NCBI GenBank assembly: GCA_020883125.1
Contig: JAHREW010000023.1
Location: 57,124 to 99,463, forward strand
Origin: Microcoleus sp. CAWBG506
GTDB lineage: Bacteria; Cyanobacteriota; Cyanobacteriia; Cyanobacteriales; Microcoleaceae
DNA: 42,340 bases
Reading direction: 5' to 3'
Shown here in pieces: positions 26,160 to 36,754 of the stretch. The stretch's first letter is position 1. Each line of letters opens with the position of its first letter. A model generated the notes under the pieces. It did not search any database. It worked only from the letters and a program-made list of their open reading frames with translations, and was not told where the DNA came from. The position numbers and the translations under genes were made by a program.

Positions 26160-26290
26160 TCATCTCAAATCCGGTGGCATCGGAATTAACATTAACCGAA
26201 ATCAGGAGACGGCACGTGCCGTCTCCCTACCTGATTATTTTAGGGTAGGGAGACGGCACTGCCTTGGACTCCTACGCCACATTAGTTGTA
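26160..26290. repeat. 'ggagacggca' palindromic repeats after hisF
   Basis: The segment ggagacggcacgtgccgtctcc is a perfect palindrome near 26205. It is followed by gtagggagacggcactgcc and the word 'ttggactcctacgcc' that recurs downstream. It belongs to the same family as the arrays at 27312 and 34279. Confidence 0.8.
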
Positions 26291-26520
26291 GGGACACTCC
26301 AAGAGCCCATAGGTGTCAACAACCAGGTTCATTTCACAGTCCGGCAAGGGTTGAAACCCCTGCCGATGGAGCGCAAGTCCTCTCAAAGAGGACTGATGAT
26401 TTCTTGAGTCCTCTTTGAGAGGACTTTAGCTATTAGACAGGGGTTTCAACCCCGCTTAGGACTCGTGGGACGACTAACAGACACGGGCGGGCTGACAGCT
26501 TAAGTTGACACTCCGAAAGG
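26288..26520. repeat. Multi-hairpin structured element, copy 1
   Basis: A series of hairpins: ggcaagggttgaaacccctgcc, agtcctctcaaagaggact, agtcctctttgagaggact, and the pair acaggggtttcaacccc. A reverse-orientation relative lies at 37395-37655, conserved in the stems and in the flanks (tgtagggacactccaagagc; ctgacagcttaagttgacac). It has no coding potential. It could be a mobile structured repeat or an RNA. Confidence 0.7.
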
Positions 26521-26720
26521 CACTGCCTTGGACTTCTACGCCAGATTAGTTGTAGGGACACGGCACTGCCTTGGACTCCTAGGCTCCGATTAGTTGTAGG
26601 GACACGGCACTGCCGTCTCCTGATTAGTTGTAGGGACACGGCACTGCCTTGGACTCCTAGGCCAGATTAGTTGTAGGGAGACGGCACTGCCTTGGACTCC
26701 TAGGCTCCGATTAGATTCGC
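26520..26720. repeat. Direct repeats of 'gattagttgtagggacacggcactgcc' type
   Basis: About four irregular copies of a 50-60 bp unit with 'ttggactcctaggctccgattagttgtaggga' and 'acggcactgcc'. Unit length varies, unlike the regular arrays elsewhere. From 26720 to 26949 I see nothing but AT-rich sequence that should hold the promoter of the next gene. Confidence 0.75.
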
Positions 26721-26949
26721 AACTTCTTTAAGAAGTCGGGGAAACTGGCATAAATATTCCCTGAGAATGATTTCAATCCATAGCTTTTTAAGCAAGATAT
26801 ATATTAGCTTGATTTAAAAAACAGCAACTGCTAGATGCTATGGCTTGTCTCAGAATTTAGCTAAAGATTGTGATAGATTTGATTAATTCTTAATCAGTTC
26901 ACAATAATCTGCACGATGAAAAATTCTACTAAAAAGGGAGAAATTTCCG

Positions 26950-27291
26950 ATGTCTTTTATCAATTTTAACCTACCCGTAAACCGTTTAGTTCGCTCTTTT
27001 ATAACTGTTTGTTTTTGTGCCTTGATGTTTGTTTCTAATGCTTTCCCAGCTTTTGCCGTTACTAGCAGCCCCACGAAAGGTACAGACCAACTTTTGGGGA
27101 TTGAGAAAGAAGCTCAAAAAGCAGTTTTGAAAGACCCGATGTCTATGGAAGAAACTCAGAAAAAAGCTAACGAAGGGATTAATGAAGTTCAGGGAGATGC
27201 TGACAGCGACAAAATGAAAAATCCTTCTAATACAAGGGCTACATCCTTTGAGCAACAAGTCAAAAAGGCTGTTAGCAAAATCAAAGATTAA
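26950..27291 (+). CDS. Low-temperature-induced-like exported protein
   Basis: This 113-residue protein has a signal peptide (about 1-36, LMFVSNAFPAFA-VT). The mature part is small, Lys/Glu/Gln-rich and helical (GIEKEAQKAVLKDPMSMEE, NEVQGDADSDKMKNP, SFEQQVKKAVSKIKD). This matches my memory of the cyanobacterial 'low temperature-induced protein' family, found in the periplasm or lumen, of unclear function. A strong ribosome site (gggag) lies upstream. The gene is flanked on both sides by repeat blocks. Confidence 0.65.
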   Translation: MSFINFNLPVNRLVRSFITVCFCALMFVSNAFPAFAVTSSPTKGTDQLLGIEKEAQKAVLKDPMSMEETQKKANEGINEVQGDADSDKMKNPSNTRATSFEQQVKKAVSKIKD

Positions 27292-27311
27292 CTTAGATCA
27301 AATCCGGTGGC

Positions 27312-27594
27312 ATCGGAATTGATATTACCCAAAATCAGGAGACGGCAATGCCGTTTCCTGAAAATACTATTTTGGGGTAGGAATCGGAATTGATATTACC
27401 CAAAATCAGGAGACGGCAATGCCGTTTCCTGAAAATACTATTTTGGGGTAGGAATCGGAATTGATATTACCCAAAATCAGGAGACGGCAATGCCGTTTCC
27501 CTACAATATTATTTTGGGGTAGGGATCGGAATTGATATCACACACAATCAGGAGACGGCAATGCCGTTTCCCTACAATATTATTTGGGGTAGGG
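27312..27594. repeat. Four tandem copies of a 71-bp palindrome-bearing unit
   Basis: Copies begin at 27312, 27383, 27454 and 27525, each starting atcggaattgatat and holding gagacggcaatgccgtttcc. The first two are almost identical; the last two diverge to ccctacaatattatt. The array ends with an inverted half unit (cggcattgccgtctcc, 27599-27614). There are no spacers of unique sequence, so it is not CRISPR. It lies just past the 3' end of cysA. Confidence 0.9.
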
Positions 27595-27636
27595 ACACGG
27601 CATTGCCGTCTCCTACCTTGCTTCTAGGTATCTGGA

Positions 27637-28659
27637 TTAAATCGAGTAATAAAGCGGAAAAGATTTGGCATCTTTCGGTTTAACAAAAACTCTTTGTTGT
27701 GGCTGCAACTGTAAATTGTCAAACCTTTCTCTAGTCAAATTAGCATTGACTACTTGACCGTCATCTAAAGTTAATTCTACCTGAACTTCCCACCCTAAAT
27801 GAATCAAGCGACTGATTCTGGCTGGTACTGTGGCACTGTTTTCTGTAGTTTCAATTACCACGTCGTGAGGGCGCAAGAACATCTCCGGGTTGGCTGAGTC
27901 AAAGCCGTTGTCTTGAAACATCCTGGAACTGCTGGGCAATACATTCACAGGCCCAATAAAACTCATGACAAAAGCACTGGCTGGATGGTCGTAAATTTCT
28001 GCGGGTGTCCCTACTTGTTCGATTTTACCTTTACTCATGACAGTAATTCGATCGGCAACTTCCATCGCTTCTTCTTGGTCGTGGGTAACAAAGACTGTGG
28101 TAACGTGAACCTCGTCGTGCAATCGTCGCAACCAAGCACGCAAGTCTTTCCTAACTTTGGCATCCAGTGCTCCAAAAGGTTCGTCCAACAGTAGCACTTT
28201 TGGTTCCACGGCCAAAGCTCTAGCTAGGGCTACCCGCTGTCGCTGGCCTCCTGAGAGTTGCGACGGGTATCTATCGCCCAATCCTCCCAACTGCACCAAA
28301 TTCAACAATTCCTCTACCCGCGATTTGACTTTTGCAGGTGCTGCTTTCTGAATTTCGAGCCCAAAAGCGATATTTTTCCGCACTGTCATGTGTTTGAATA
28401 GGGCGTAGTGCTGAAACACAAACCCTATTTTGCGGTCTTGGACGCTGGTATTTGTGGCATCTTGGCCTGTTAGCCAGATTTTGCCGGAGTCGGGCATTTC
28501 TAGGCCGGCAATGAGTCGCAGCAGGGTAGACTTGCCTGAACCAGAGGGGCCAAGCAATGCGACTAGGGAACCGGATTCAATTTCTAAGCTGACTCGATCG
28601 AGTGCTTGGAAACTGCCAAAGTGTTTTGATACGTTTTCGACAACTATGCCCATAGTCAT
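27637..28659 (-). CDS. cysA: Sulfate/thiosulfate ABC transporter ATP-binding protein
   Basis: This 340-residue ATPase subunit powers sulfate import with CysT/CysW and a binding protein. It has Walker [10 protein letters not shown] (37-45), the Q-loop at [14 protein letters not shown], the signature LSGGQ (135-139), Walker B LLLDEP (D159/E160) and H-loop H193. The C-terminal third is a TOBE-like regulatory domain ([10 protein letters not shown]). [21 protein letters not shown] is characteristic of CysA among the related importers. The permease genes are not adjacent. Two ATGs, 28659 and 28653, are equally possible. Confidence 0.9.
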   Translation of the reverse strand: MTMGIVVENVSKHFGSFQALDRVSLEIESGSLVALLGPSGSGKSTLLRLIAGLEMPDSGKIWLTGQDATNTSVQDRKIGFVFQHYALFKHMTVRKNIAFGLEIQKAAPAKVKSRVEELLNLVQLGGLGDRYPSQLSGGQRQRVALARALAVEPKVLLLDEPFGALDAKVRKDLRAWLRRLHDEVHVTTVFVTHDQEEAMEVADRITVMSKGKIEQVGTPAEIYDHPASAFVMSFIGPVNVLPSSSRMFQDNGFDSANPEMFLRPHDVVIETTENSATVPARISRLIHLGWEVQVELTLDDGQVVNANLTRERFDNLQLQPQQRVFVKPKDAKSFPLYYSI

Positions 28660-28980
28660 TAGTCAGTAGTCATTGGTCAGTAGTCAGTAGTCAGTAGTCA
28701 GTAGAAAGAGGGAAGATGGAAGACGGAAGAAGCCCAATTTCTAGTTTATGAGTGGGTTAAGTAAGTTTTTTCTCGAACAATACCACATCTTTTGGTTAAT
28801 TCTAGGGTTTTGGCGATCGGTCGATCGAGAAAATTACCAAATTCTATATAGAACTTAGGAGGGGCGGCACCTCCAAAACAAAAAAACACAATTCTTGACC
28901 GCCAAAGTTGCCATTTGGTAGTACAATGCAGCAAAAGTTAAAGCGTTTTTTAGGTTTCAAGGGCTCAGGGGTAAAAGAAA
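28654..28980. other. Intergenic region between cysA and argC with 'agtcagt' tandem
   Basis: Bases 28654-28704 repeat gtcagtagtc, with similar words at 35490-35530. A small palindrome ggaggggcggcacctcc lies near 28858-28874. Apart from these and the argC ribosome site (aggggt), I see nothing. Confidence 0.6.
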
Positions 28981-30039
28981 ATGGGAAATGTTGGACGTGT
29001 GCCTGTAGGAATTATCGGCGCTTCAGGGTACGGCGGCGTGCAACTTGTGCGGTTGCTGGCGGATCACCCGGCTGCTGAAGTAGTGTATTTGGGCGGAGAT
29101 AGCAGTGCGGGAAAACCTTATTCCAGCCTTTATCCGCATCTGACTAACTGTGTTGATTTGACTGTCGAGGCGATCGACTTAGAAAAAATAGCGGCAAAAT
29201 GTGAAGTTGTGTTTCTGTCGCTACCAAATGGTTTGGCTTACCAAATGGCACCAAAGCTGATAGAAGCCGGCTGCAAAGTCTTGGATTTGTCGGCTGACTA
29301 TAGGTTTGAAAATCTCGACACTTACAAAGCTTGGTACGGTGGCGATCGATCGGACTCTGCTCTAGCAGCAACGGCTGTTTATGGTTTACCAGAATTGTAT
29401 CGCGATCGCATTAAAAACGCTCAATTAGTAGGCTGTGCAGGCTGCTACGTCACAGCTAGTTTGTTGGCCCTGGCCCCCTTGCTAAAACAAGGTATCATCG
29501 TTCCAGAAACAGCAATTATCGATGCCAAGTCTGGATCTTCGGGAGGAGGCCGCAAAGCCGAAATTAATCTATTGTTGGCAGAAGCTGACAATTCCATAGG
29601 CGCTTACGGCGTGGGCCGCCACCGCCACACCCCCGAAATTGAGCAAATTTGTAGCGATTTAGCCGGACACGATATTAAAGTCCAATTTACTCCTCACCTG
29701 ATGCCGATGGTGCGGGGAATTCTCGCAACTGTTTACGCAAATTTGCGCGATCCGGGATTGGTACGGGAAGATTTAATCACGATTTTCACCGCTTTTTACC
29801 GCAATTCTCCTCTAGTAAAAGTTTTGCCTGCTGGGGTTTATCCACAGTCAAAATGGGCTTGTGGTACAAATCTTTGTTACATAGGCGTGGAAGTAGATCC
29901 GCGTACTGACAGAGTAATTGTCATGTCGGCGATCGACAATTTAATTAAAGGTCAAGCTGGTCAAGGCATCCAGTGCATGAACTTGATGATGGGTTGGGAA
30001 GAAACTTTGGGTTTACCTCAATTGGCTTTCTATCCGTGA
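28981..30039 (+). CDS. argC: N-acetyl-gamma-glutamyl-phosphate reductase
   Basis: This enzyme carries out the third step of arginine synthesis, the NADPH reduction of the acyl phosphate to the semialdehyde. It has 352 residues, a normal length. The Rossmann start [17 protein letters not shown] is at 10-26, the catalytic C155 lies in [14 protein letters not shown], and [13 protein letters not shown] and [11 protein letters not shown] follow. The stop at 30039 is close to the right end of a TnpB element, which seems to have landed just behind the gene without harming it. Confidence 0.97.
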   Translation: MGNVGRVPVGIIGASGYGGVQLVRLLADHPAAEVVYLGGDSSAGKPYSSLYPHLTNCVDLTVEAIDLEKIAAKCEVVFLSLPNGLAYQMAPKLIEAGCKVLDLSADYRFENLDTYKAWYGGDRSDSALAATAVYGLPELYRDRIKNAQLVGCAGCYVTASLLALAPLLKQGIIVPETAIIDAKSGSSGGGRKAEINLLLAEADNSIGAYGVGRHRHTPEIEQICSDLAGHDIKVQFTPHLMPMVRGILATVYANLRDPGLVREDLITIFTAFYRNSPLVKVLPAGVYPQSKWACGTNLCYIGVEVDPRTDRVIVMSAIDNLIKGQAGQGIQCMNLMMGWEETLGLPQLAFYP

Positions 30040-30076
30040 ACGAACCTGATGGTCTAACGGTACTCCGTTAGACCGC
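30040..30076 (-). ncRNA. Right-end hairpin of TnpB element 2, candidate guide-RNA end
   Basis: The sequence ggtctaacgg-tact-ccgttagacc forms a 10-bp perfect stem (30051-30074), overlapping the last codons of tnpB on the minus strand. In TnpB elements such a 3' hairpin is part of the omega RNA, with the guide in the flank. The exact end and guide cannot be fixed here. Confidence 0.4.
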
Positions 30077-31490
30077 AGGCTTCTTTTTCCCTTTGTACAA
30101 GGGCTTTTTTGAGTGACGAAGTTCCCCCGCCACTTTCGTGATAATTTAGACCAATCCTTTTGATCAGCTTGGCTGAATTTTCATCTCTATCCAAAGATTC
30201 TCCACACTGACAAGAATGCCATCGCTCTGACAATTCTTTCGGTACCTTGTTGAGACAATTCCAACAGTGCTGAGAAGTTCCCTTGGGGTTAACAAACAAA
30301 ACGCCTTTACCTAATTTCCAAGCAACATATTTGAGGACAGCAATTAATTGACCATGTGCAGCATCGAGCATTGATTTATTCAAGCCACTTTTAGCTGCTT
30401 GACCATTTGGTAAATAGACTAACTTGTTATCTTCAATATCAGTCTTGATTTTAGTACGTCTTGTCAAATTCTTGATACTCAAATCTTCAACCACCAAAAC
30501 ATCACACTTGCTGAACAACTCATGTGCTATTTTGAATTGAAAATCAAGTCTCGTTCTAGCCACAAATTGGTGCAGCCTAGAAATCTTATTCTTGATAATC
30601 TGCCAAGGCTTGGAACCCTTGACTCTATCAGCTAGTTTCGATTTAAGTTTCGCTAACTTCTCAGCAGACTTCCTCAAGAATCTAGGATTTTCAATTCTTT
30701 CGCCATTGGAAAGGTAAACGTAATTAGTGATTCCCAAGTCAATGCCGAGAGTATTTTTGTCGGTCGGTTGAATTTCTACAACCGTTGCTGGAACTGTTTT
30801 ATCTTCTAGCGTTAGGGAAATATACCACCCATCTGCTTCTCTGATAACTGTTCCAGCCTTAACCTTAAAACCTGGCGGTATTGAGCGATGGAAGGCTATC
30901 GGTACTCGACCTATTTTTCCAAGGTCAATACAAATCCTATTTTGCTCATCCTTGATGATATCGAGATTGTCTAGTTGAGGGTATGTAAAAGATTTGTAGT
31001 AGTGAAGCCCTTTGAATTTGGGCTTACCTTTACGATGACCATTTTGATCGGGCGTTGTAAAATTTGAAAAGGAAGTTTCTACGCGATTCACTACATCCTG
31101 TAAAACTTGAGAATCCAATATTTTGTAGTCAGGAAAGAATTTTTTGGTGTTTTTCAAGTCAGCCAACTGTACAGTTTGCCACTGCACATAACCACCATCA
31201 ATGTTTGAGAAAATATCCCCTTTTCTGGTCACGGGATTGCCTGCATCATCCTTTTTCCTACCGTCTCTAGTTTGCACTCTAGTCAGGGGAATATTTTTGT
31301 AAATCTCCTCAACTGGCACTATCGAAGCAATTAAAGGGCAAGCGTTGATGGGTGTTCTGGTAGATTCCCACCATCTAAACCTTTCACCCAATCGGTAGTT
31401 GTATTGTCTCCGACAGAGTTCTAGATGAGCCGCAATCGTTGTCTGTTGGGCTTTTGTGGGTTTAAGGCGGTATTTGTATGTGAGCTGCAT
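30054..31490 (-). CDS. tnpB: RNA-guided endonuclease TnpB-like protein (long variant)
   Basis: This 478-residue protein is longer than the other two TnpBs in the window because of an N-terminal insertion (about 45-115). RuvC residues are present: D251 (LGIDLGITNY), E335 (VVEDLSIKNL) and D436 (LDRDENSAKL). The zinc ribbon is CWNC (409-412) and CQC (427-429), the shorter CxCG variant. No stop or frameshift is seen, so it may be active. There is no tnpA. The upstream 31491-31570 sequence should be the left end, with a possible TTGAT-type junction at 31562-31567 (minus strand). Confidence 0.88.
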   Translation of the reverse strand: MQLTYKYRLKPTKAQQTTIAAHLELCRRQYNYRLGERFRWWESTRTPINACPLIASIVPVEEIYKNIPLTRVQTRDGRKKDDAGNPVTRKGDIFSNIDGGYVQWQTVQLADLKNTKKFFPDYKILDSQVLQDVVNRVETSFSNFTTPDQNGHRKGKPKFKGLHYYKSFTYPQLDNLDIIKDEQNRICIDLGKIGRVPIAFHRSIPPGFKVKAGTVIREADGWYISLTLEDKTVPATVVEIQPTDKNTLGIDLGITNYVYLSNGERIENPRFLRKSAEKLAKLKSKLADRVKGSKPWQIIKNKISRLHQFVARTRLDFQFKIAHELFSKCDVLVVEDLSIKNLTRRTKIKTDIEDNKLVYLPNGQAAKSGLNKSMLDAAHGQLIAVLKYVAWKLGKGVLFVNPKGTSQHCWNCLNKVPKELSERWHSCQCGESLDRDENSAKLIKRIGLNYHESGGGTSSLKKALVQREKEACGLTEYR

Positions 31491-31782
31491 CAGAAACTTC
31501 CTTTTTTCGACCTTTTTACAGTGTAGTTGGTGTAGTTACTGTCTCAACACTCTTGAGGTACATTGAGAATCAAGACGCTCCCGAAGTATAAAATTGTCGG
31601 GCTACGTCCGCGACGACCGACCCGCCTTTCATCCCCTCTAAATATACCGAGGGACTTCCCGACTGTTAGTTAATTATTCATGGGAATTGGGCGGAGCGAA
31701 GCGGAGGGATGGGGCATAGGGCATGGGGCATTGGTTATAGCAATTGCCAATTACCCCATTCCCAATTACCGATTACCAAGTG
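31491..31782. other. Left end of TnpB element 2 and repeat-rich spacer before eno
   Basis: Bases 31491-31565 are probable left-end sequence of the element. Bases 31585-31665 contain small inverted pairs (tcgggctacgtccgcgacgacc; tccctcggtatatttagaggga on the minus strand). Bases 31680-31780 are low-complexity 'ggggcat' and 'ccaattacc' words. No gene is seen. Confidence 0.5.
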
Positions 31783-33371
<1,589 letters not shown>

Positions 33372-34277
33372 ATGTCAGAAACCACCGTGGGAGAAATTAG
33401 AGCATTATCTGAAAACACCGACCCAATTATTGCCGATCCCCCCAACATCAAATTATTAACTGGCCCATTGCCAAATCAAGGCGACCCCAACTTTTTTGAC
33501 CTGACTCCCAATGACGATATAGTTCAATTAGCCAATGGAATTCTCCGCAACACTCCGGGGGGAGTGCGGGCCTTGGGAGGCAACGATTTTGTCCGAGGTT
33601 CCGGTGCTGCGGAACTAATTAATGGTAACAGTGGCAGAGATACTTTAATCGGAGGTTGTGGTAGCGACACTATTCGTGGCGGTCAAGATTCTGACCTCAT
33701 TTATGGAGAATGTGCTAATGATATCCTCAGTGGCGATCGAGACGATGATTATGCTTACGGAGGTACGGGAAATGATTTTGTTCGGGGCGGTAAAGGCAAT
33801 GATGCTTTATTAGGAGAAAGTGGTAACGATACTCTGATTGGTGATGCTGGAGTCGATCGACTTTGGGGAGGAGAAGGCGCAGATTTGTTTGTCCTCAAAA
33901 GAGAAACGGGAGCAAGTTCGGGAGCATTTGGTTCCGAACAACCCCTTCCAATAGGGACTTTTTCTTCTAATGTAGATCAAGTGCCGGCAGATTTTATTCT
34001 CGACTACAATCCAGCTCAAGGAGATGTAATTGGATTGGCGGGAGGACTGACGCGAAACGATCTTGTTTTGACCGAAAGGTTTTTAACAATTGGTGATGCC
34101 AGAGATTACGACAGTAATGGGCCTATTCCTCCGGGATCGATTATAACTACTGAGTTTAGAATTTTAAACACTAAGGCAACGGTGATTAGGGAAGCTACCA
34201 CCGGCAATATCTTGGGTTTGGTGAAGGATGTTTCGCCGGCTCAACTTCAGTTTACCTCTGTATCTGATAGTAACTAA
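33372..34277 (+). CDS. RTX/hemolysin-type calcium-binding protein
   Basis: This 301-residue protein has no N-terminal signal peptide, as usual for type I secretion substrates. Residues 70-172 are a run of GGxGxDxhx nonapeptides (GGNDFVRGSGAAELING, GGCGSDTIRGGQDSDLIYG, GGTGNDFVRGGKGNDALLG and on) that bind calcium in a beta-roll. Residues 172-301 are a C-terminal domain with FILDYNPAQGDVIGL, common after RTX repeats. Several repeats have Cys (GGCGSD, GECAND), which is uncommon. No secretion genes are near. The product is probably extracellular or in the sheath. Confidence 0.88.
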   Translation: MSETTVGEIRALSENTDPIIADPPNIKLLTGPLPNQGDPNFFDLTPNDDIVQLANGILRNTPGGVRALGGNDFVRGSGAAELINGNSGRDTLIGGCGSDTIRGGQDSDLIYGECANDILSGDRDDDYAYGGTGNDFVRGGKGNDALLGESGNDTLIGDAGVDRLWGGEGADLFVLKRETGASSGAFGSEQPLPIGTFSSNVDQVPADFILDYNPAQGDVIGLAGGLTRNDLVLTERFLTIGDARDYDSNGPIPPGSIITTEFRILNTKATVIREATTGNILGLVKDVSPAQLQFTSVSDSN

Positions 34278-34278
34278 C

Positions 34279-34829
34279 CGAGGAGACGGCAATGCCGTGT
34301 CCCTACCCCAAAATAACATTGTAGGGAAACGGCACTGCCGTGTCCTCCTATTTGCCGTGTCTAACGGAGGAGACGGCAATGCCGTGTCTCTACCCCAAAA
34401 TAACATTGTAGGGAAACGGCACTGCCGTGTCCTCCTATCTGCCGTGTCTAATGGAGGAGACGGCAATGCCGTGTCTCTACCCCAAAATAACATTGTAGGG
34501 AAACGGCACTGCCGTGTCCTCCTATCTGCCGTGTCTAATGGAGGAGACGGCAATGCCGTGTCCCTACCCCAAAATAACATTGTAGGGAAACGGCACTGCC
34601 GTGTCCTCCTATCTGCCGTGTCTAACGGAGGAGACGGCAATGCCGTGTCCCTACCCCAAAATAACATTGTAGGGAAACGGCACTGCCGTGTCCTCCTATC
34701 TGCCGTGTCTAACGGAGGAGACGGCAATGCCGTGTCTCTACCCCAAAATAACATTGTAGGGAAACGGCACTGCCGTGTCCTCCTATCTGCCGTGTCTAAC
34801 GGAGGAGACGGCAATGCCGTGTCCCTACC
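34279..34829. repeat. Seven-copy tandem array with an 87-bp unit
   Basis: Units begin with ggaggagacggcaatgccgt at 34366, 34453, 34540, 34627, 34714 and 34801, plus a first copy at 34279; the last is partial. Each unit has two facing palindromic arms, gacggcaatgccgtgtc and gaaacggcactgccgtgtcc, around accccaaaataacattg. Copies differ at only a few positions (t/c in 'gtctctacc', 'taatgg/taacgg'). There are no unique spacers. The array fills the space between two convergent genes. Confidence 0.92.
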
Positions 34830-34838
34830 CTTTAAACA

Positions 34839-35489
34839 TTAAGATTGCCAAAAATCCGCCACATCGTATCCCAATTCCCGGAGCATTTGTCGCAGCAAAG
34901 GCAAACTCAAACCAATCACATTGGTATGACATCCTTCGATTTTTTCTATAAAAAAACCGCCTTTACCTTCGAGAGCAAAACAGCCGGCACAGGCGAGAGG
35001 TTCTCCGGTAGCAACGTAAGCAGCAATTTGGCGTGAGGTAACTTCTGCAAAATGAACTTTTGTAACTTGACAGCGAACGATCGATCGATCCATTGCCTCA
35101 TTGAAATCATCAAATCTATTATCAATTAAAGCATGACCAGTATACAATTCACCTACTTTACCGCGCATTTGCTGCCAACGGGAAATTGCCTCTTCGGCAT
35201 CTTGCGGTTTGCCGTGAATCTCCCCATCAATCACCAAAATTGAATCACATCCTAACACCAAACAGGAATTAGGATTAGGAATTTGGGGATGAGAATTAGC
35301 CCGCAAAAACTCAGCTACAGCATCAGCTTTTCCCTCGGCTAAAACCTGGACTAATTTAGCAGCATCCCTCATTTCAATTTGCCCTTCATCAAAATCGCTT
35401 GGGCAAATTACAGCTTGAATTCCAGCATTTTTTAGCAGTTGGCGGCGTGCTGGAGAAGCTGATGCTAATACAAAAGTTGGTTTTTTCAT
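34839..35489 (-). CDS. maf: Maf family nucleoside triphosphate pyrophosphatase
   Basis: This 216-residue protein of the Maf/Ham1-like fold hydrolyses non-canonical or specific NTPs (dTTP/UTP or m7GTP) to monophosphates. The start [19 protein letters not shown] is diagnostic. [24 protein letters not shown] holds the catalytic aspartate and the GKP loop. The end [19 protein letters not shown] is typical. It is slightly longer than the usual 190-200 because of an inserted loop (HPQIPNPNS, then [10 protein letters not shown]). It is the last gene before the 87-bp array. Confidence 0.93.
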   Translation of the reverse strand: MKKPTFVLASASPARRQLLKNAGIQAVICPSDFDEGQIEMRDAAKLVQVLAEGKADAVAEFLRANSHPQIPNPNSCLVLGCDSILVIDGEIHGKPQDAEEAISRWQQMRGKVGELYTGHALIDNRFDDFNEAMDRSIVRCQVTKVHFAEVTSRQIAAYVATGEPLACAGCFALEGKGGFFIEKIEGCHTNVIGLSLPLLRQMLRELGYDVADFWQS

Positions 35490-35635
35490 AAGTTAAGAAG
35501 TCATTAGTCAGTAGTCATTGGTCATTAGTCAGTGGTTATTTGTTATTTGTACCTTGTTCCCAGGCTCTGCCTTGGAATACATACCCGGAGGCTCTGCCTC
35601 CAATGCCCAATGCCCAATGCCCAATGCCCAATTTC
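35490..35635. repeat. Repeat-rich spacer between maf and psbP-like gene
   Basis: It holds 'agtcattagtcagtag' words (35500-35535), a shortened copy of the palindromic element of 3455-3594 (cccaggctctgcc...ggaggctctgcctcc, 35553-35603) and a 7-bp tandem 'tgcccaa' x4 (35604-35630). Confidence 0.75.
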
Positions 35636-36175
35636 TTAATAAACAGAGAAAGACTTAACTACTTTCTCGAAAGCTTCTTTAACCTTCGGCCAACGTTCTT
35701 CCGTAGTGGAAATGTTGAGTGTAAATAGTTTGCCGCGACTGACGGCTACGCTTGCTAAGTTATGCCGTTGTTGGTTTGGAAGCTTGACGGCGTATTCTAA
35801 AATGTAATAGTTTTTCGATCGCGATTCACGAGATTCAGCATTGACTAACTCAGCTTCGCGGCCAGAATCTACCGGGGCGATCGCATTTTTGCTAAGTTTG
35901 TAACCAACCTCCGATGGTGTCCCCAAATCCGCCAGAGTCTTATCTCCGGTGACTGGACTGATGACCACGCTAACATTCTCGGTTTGCTGAATCAAATCGC
36001 GAAACACCACATCCGGACCATTAGCAACAGCAATCGGTAGCCAACCGTTGGGATAGAGAAATTGATAGCCATCGCCAGTATCAACATGGCTTTTGAGTCC
36101 GACAACGTTAGATACACAACTGGTCAAGGTAAGGCCCAAAACCATCAGCAGCATGGTCACAATTCGTTTGATCAT
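35636..36175 (-). CDS. PsbP-family photosystem II lipoprotein (CyanoP-like)
   Basis: This 179-residue protein has a lipoprotein signal peptide with lipobox LTSC (C20), so it is tethered to the lumenal side of the thylakoid membrane. The mature part has the PsbP fold landmarks GDGYQFLYPNGWLPI, DVVFRDLIQQTENVSVVISP, LGTPSEVGYKL, YYILEYAVKLP and the C-terminal WPKVKEAFEKVVKSFSVY. In Synechocystis CyanoP is an assembly factor of photosystem II. The gene lies 142 bases after an HLIP gene on the same strand, with a hairpin in between, so probably a separate unit. Confidence 0.92.
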   Translation of the reverse strand: MIKRIVTMLLMVLGLTLTSCVSNVVGLKSHVDTGDGYQFLYPNGWLPIAVANGPDVVFRDLIQQTENVSVVISPVTGDKTLADLGTPSEVGYKLSKNAIAPVDSGREAELVNAESRESRSKNYYILEYAVKLPNQQRHNLASVAVSRGKLFTLNISTTEERWPKVKEAFEKVVKSFSVY

Positions 36176-36250
36176 TATTTTTGCGATCGAATTACAGTTA
36201 AATATTTGTTTTTAATTATCTCACCAAACCTTGCCCCTAAAAACAGTTAA

Positions 36251-36290
36251 GCTATGGATTGCAATTTGCGTAGCGCTTACAACCCATAGC
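36251..36290 (-). terminator. Hairpin after the HLIP gene
   Basis: The arms gctatggattg and caacccatagc pair with one mismatch around an 18-base loop. It lies 28 bases past the HLIP stop on the minus strand. There is no U-run, so it is a weak call. Confidence 0.4.
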
Positions 36291-36317
36291 CGTCCAGTTG
36301 AATTTTTAAGCAAATCA

Positions 36318-36539
<222 letters not shown>

Positions 36540-36644
36540 CTAAATTGGTTTTGTGTACTGTAAATAAATGTAACAGACTTATGAAGATATGTAAAGGAAT
36601 GTGAGAAAGTTTTTTTGAGAAACTCGATCGAACAGGGGGGAGTA

Positions 36645-36677
36645 GACTCTCGGCCCCGAAAAGGGGACGATAGAGTC
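36645..36677 (+). promoter_or_regulatory. Stable hairpin in the leader of the 36755 gene
   Basis: The sequence gactct-cgg-cccc-gaaaa-gggg-acgat-agagtc gives a two-part stem with a GAAAA loop, 78 bases before the start codon. It could be a leader RNA structure, or the terminator of something upstream. No other evidence. Confidence 0.35.
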
Positions 36678-36754
36678 AGCGAGGTTCAAAAAGTCGAAGG
36701 CATCTAGCAAATCCAGTCTGGGTTTGACGAAAAATTGGGAAAAGAGGAAAAATT

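Noticed and set aside
26330..26470. CRISPR repeat-like words (gttgaaacccctgcc)
   Set aside because: They are arms of hairpins in a repeated structured element, not a periodic array.
27312..27594. CRISPR-like regular repeat array
   Set aside because: Units are contiguous 71-bp repeats without unique spacers, with no cas genes in the window.
34164..34842. Two long opposing reading frames with 29-residue repeats
   Set aside because: They arise from an 87-bp intergenic tandem array, start in the RTX gene's coding sequence or repeat edge, have no ribosome site and lack any known domain.
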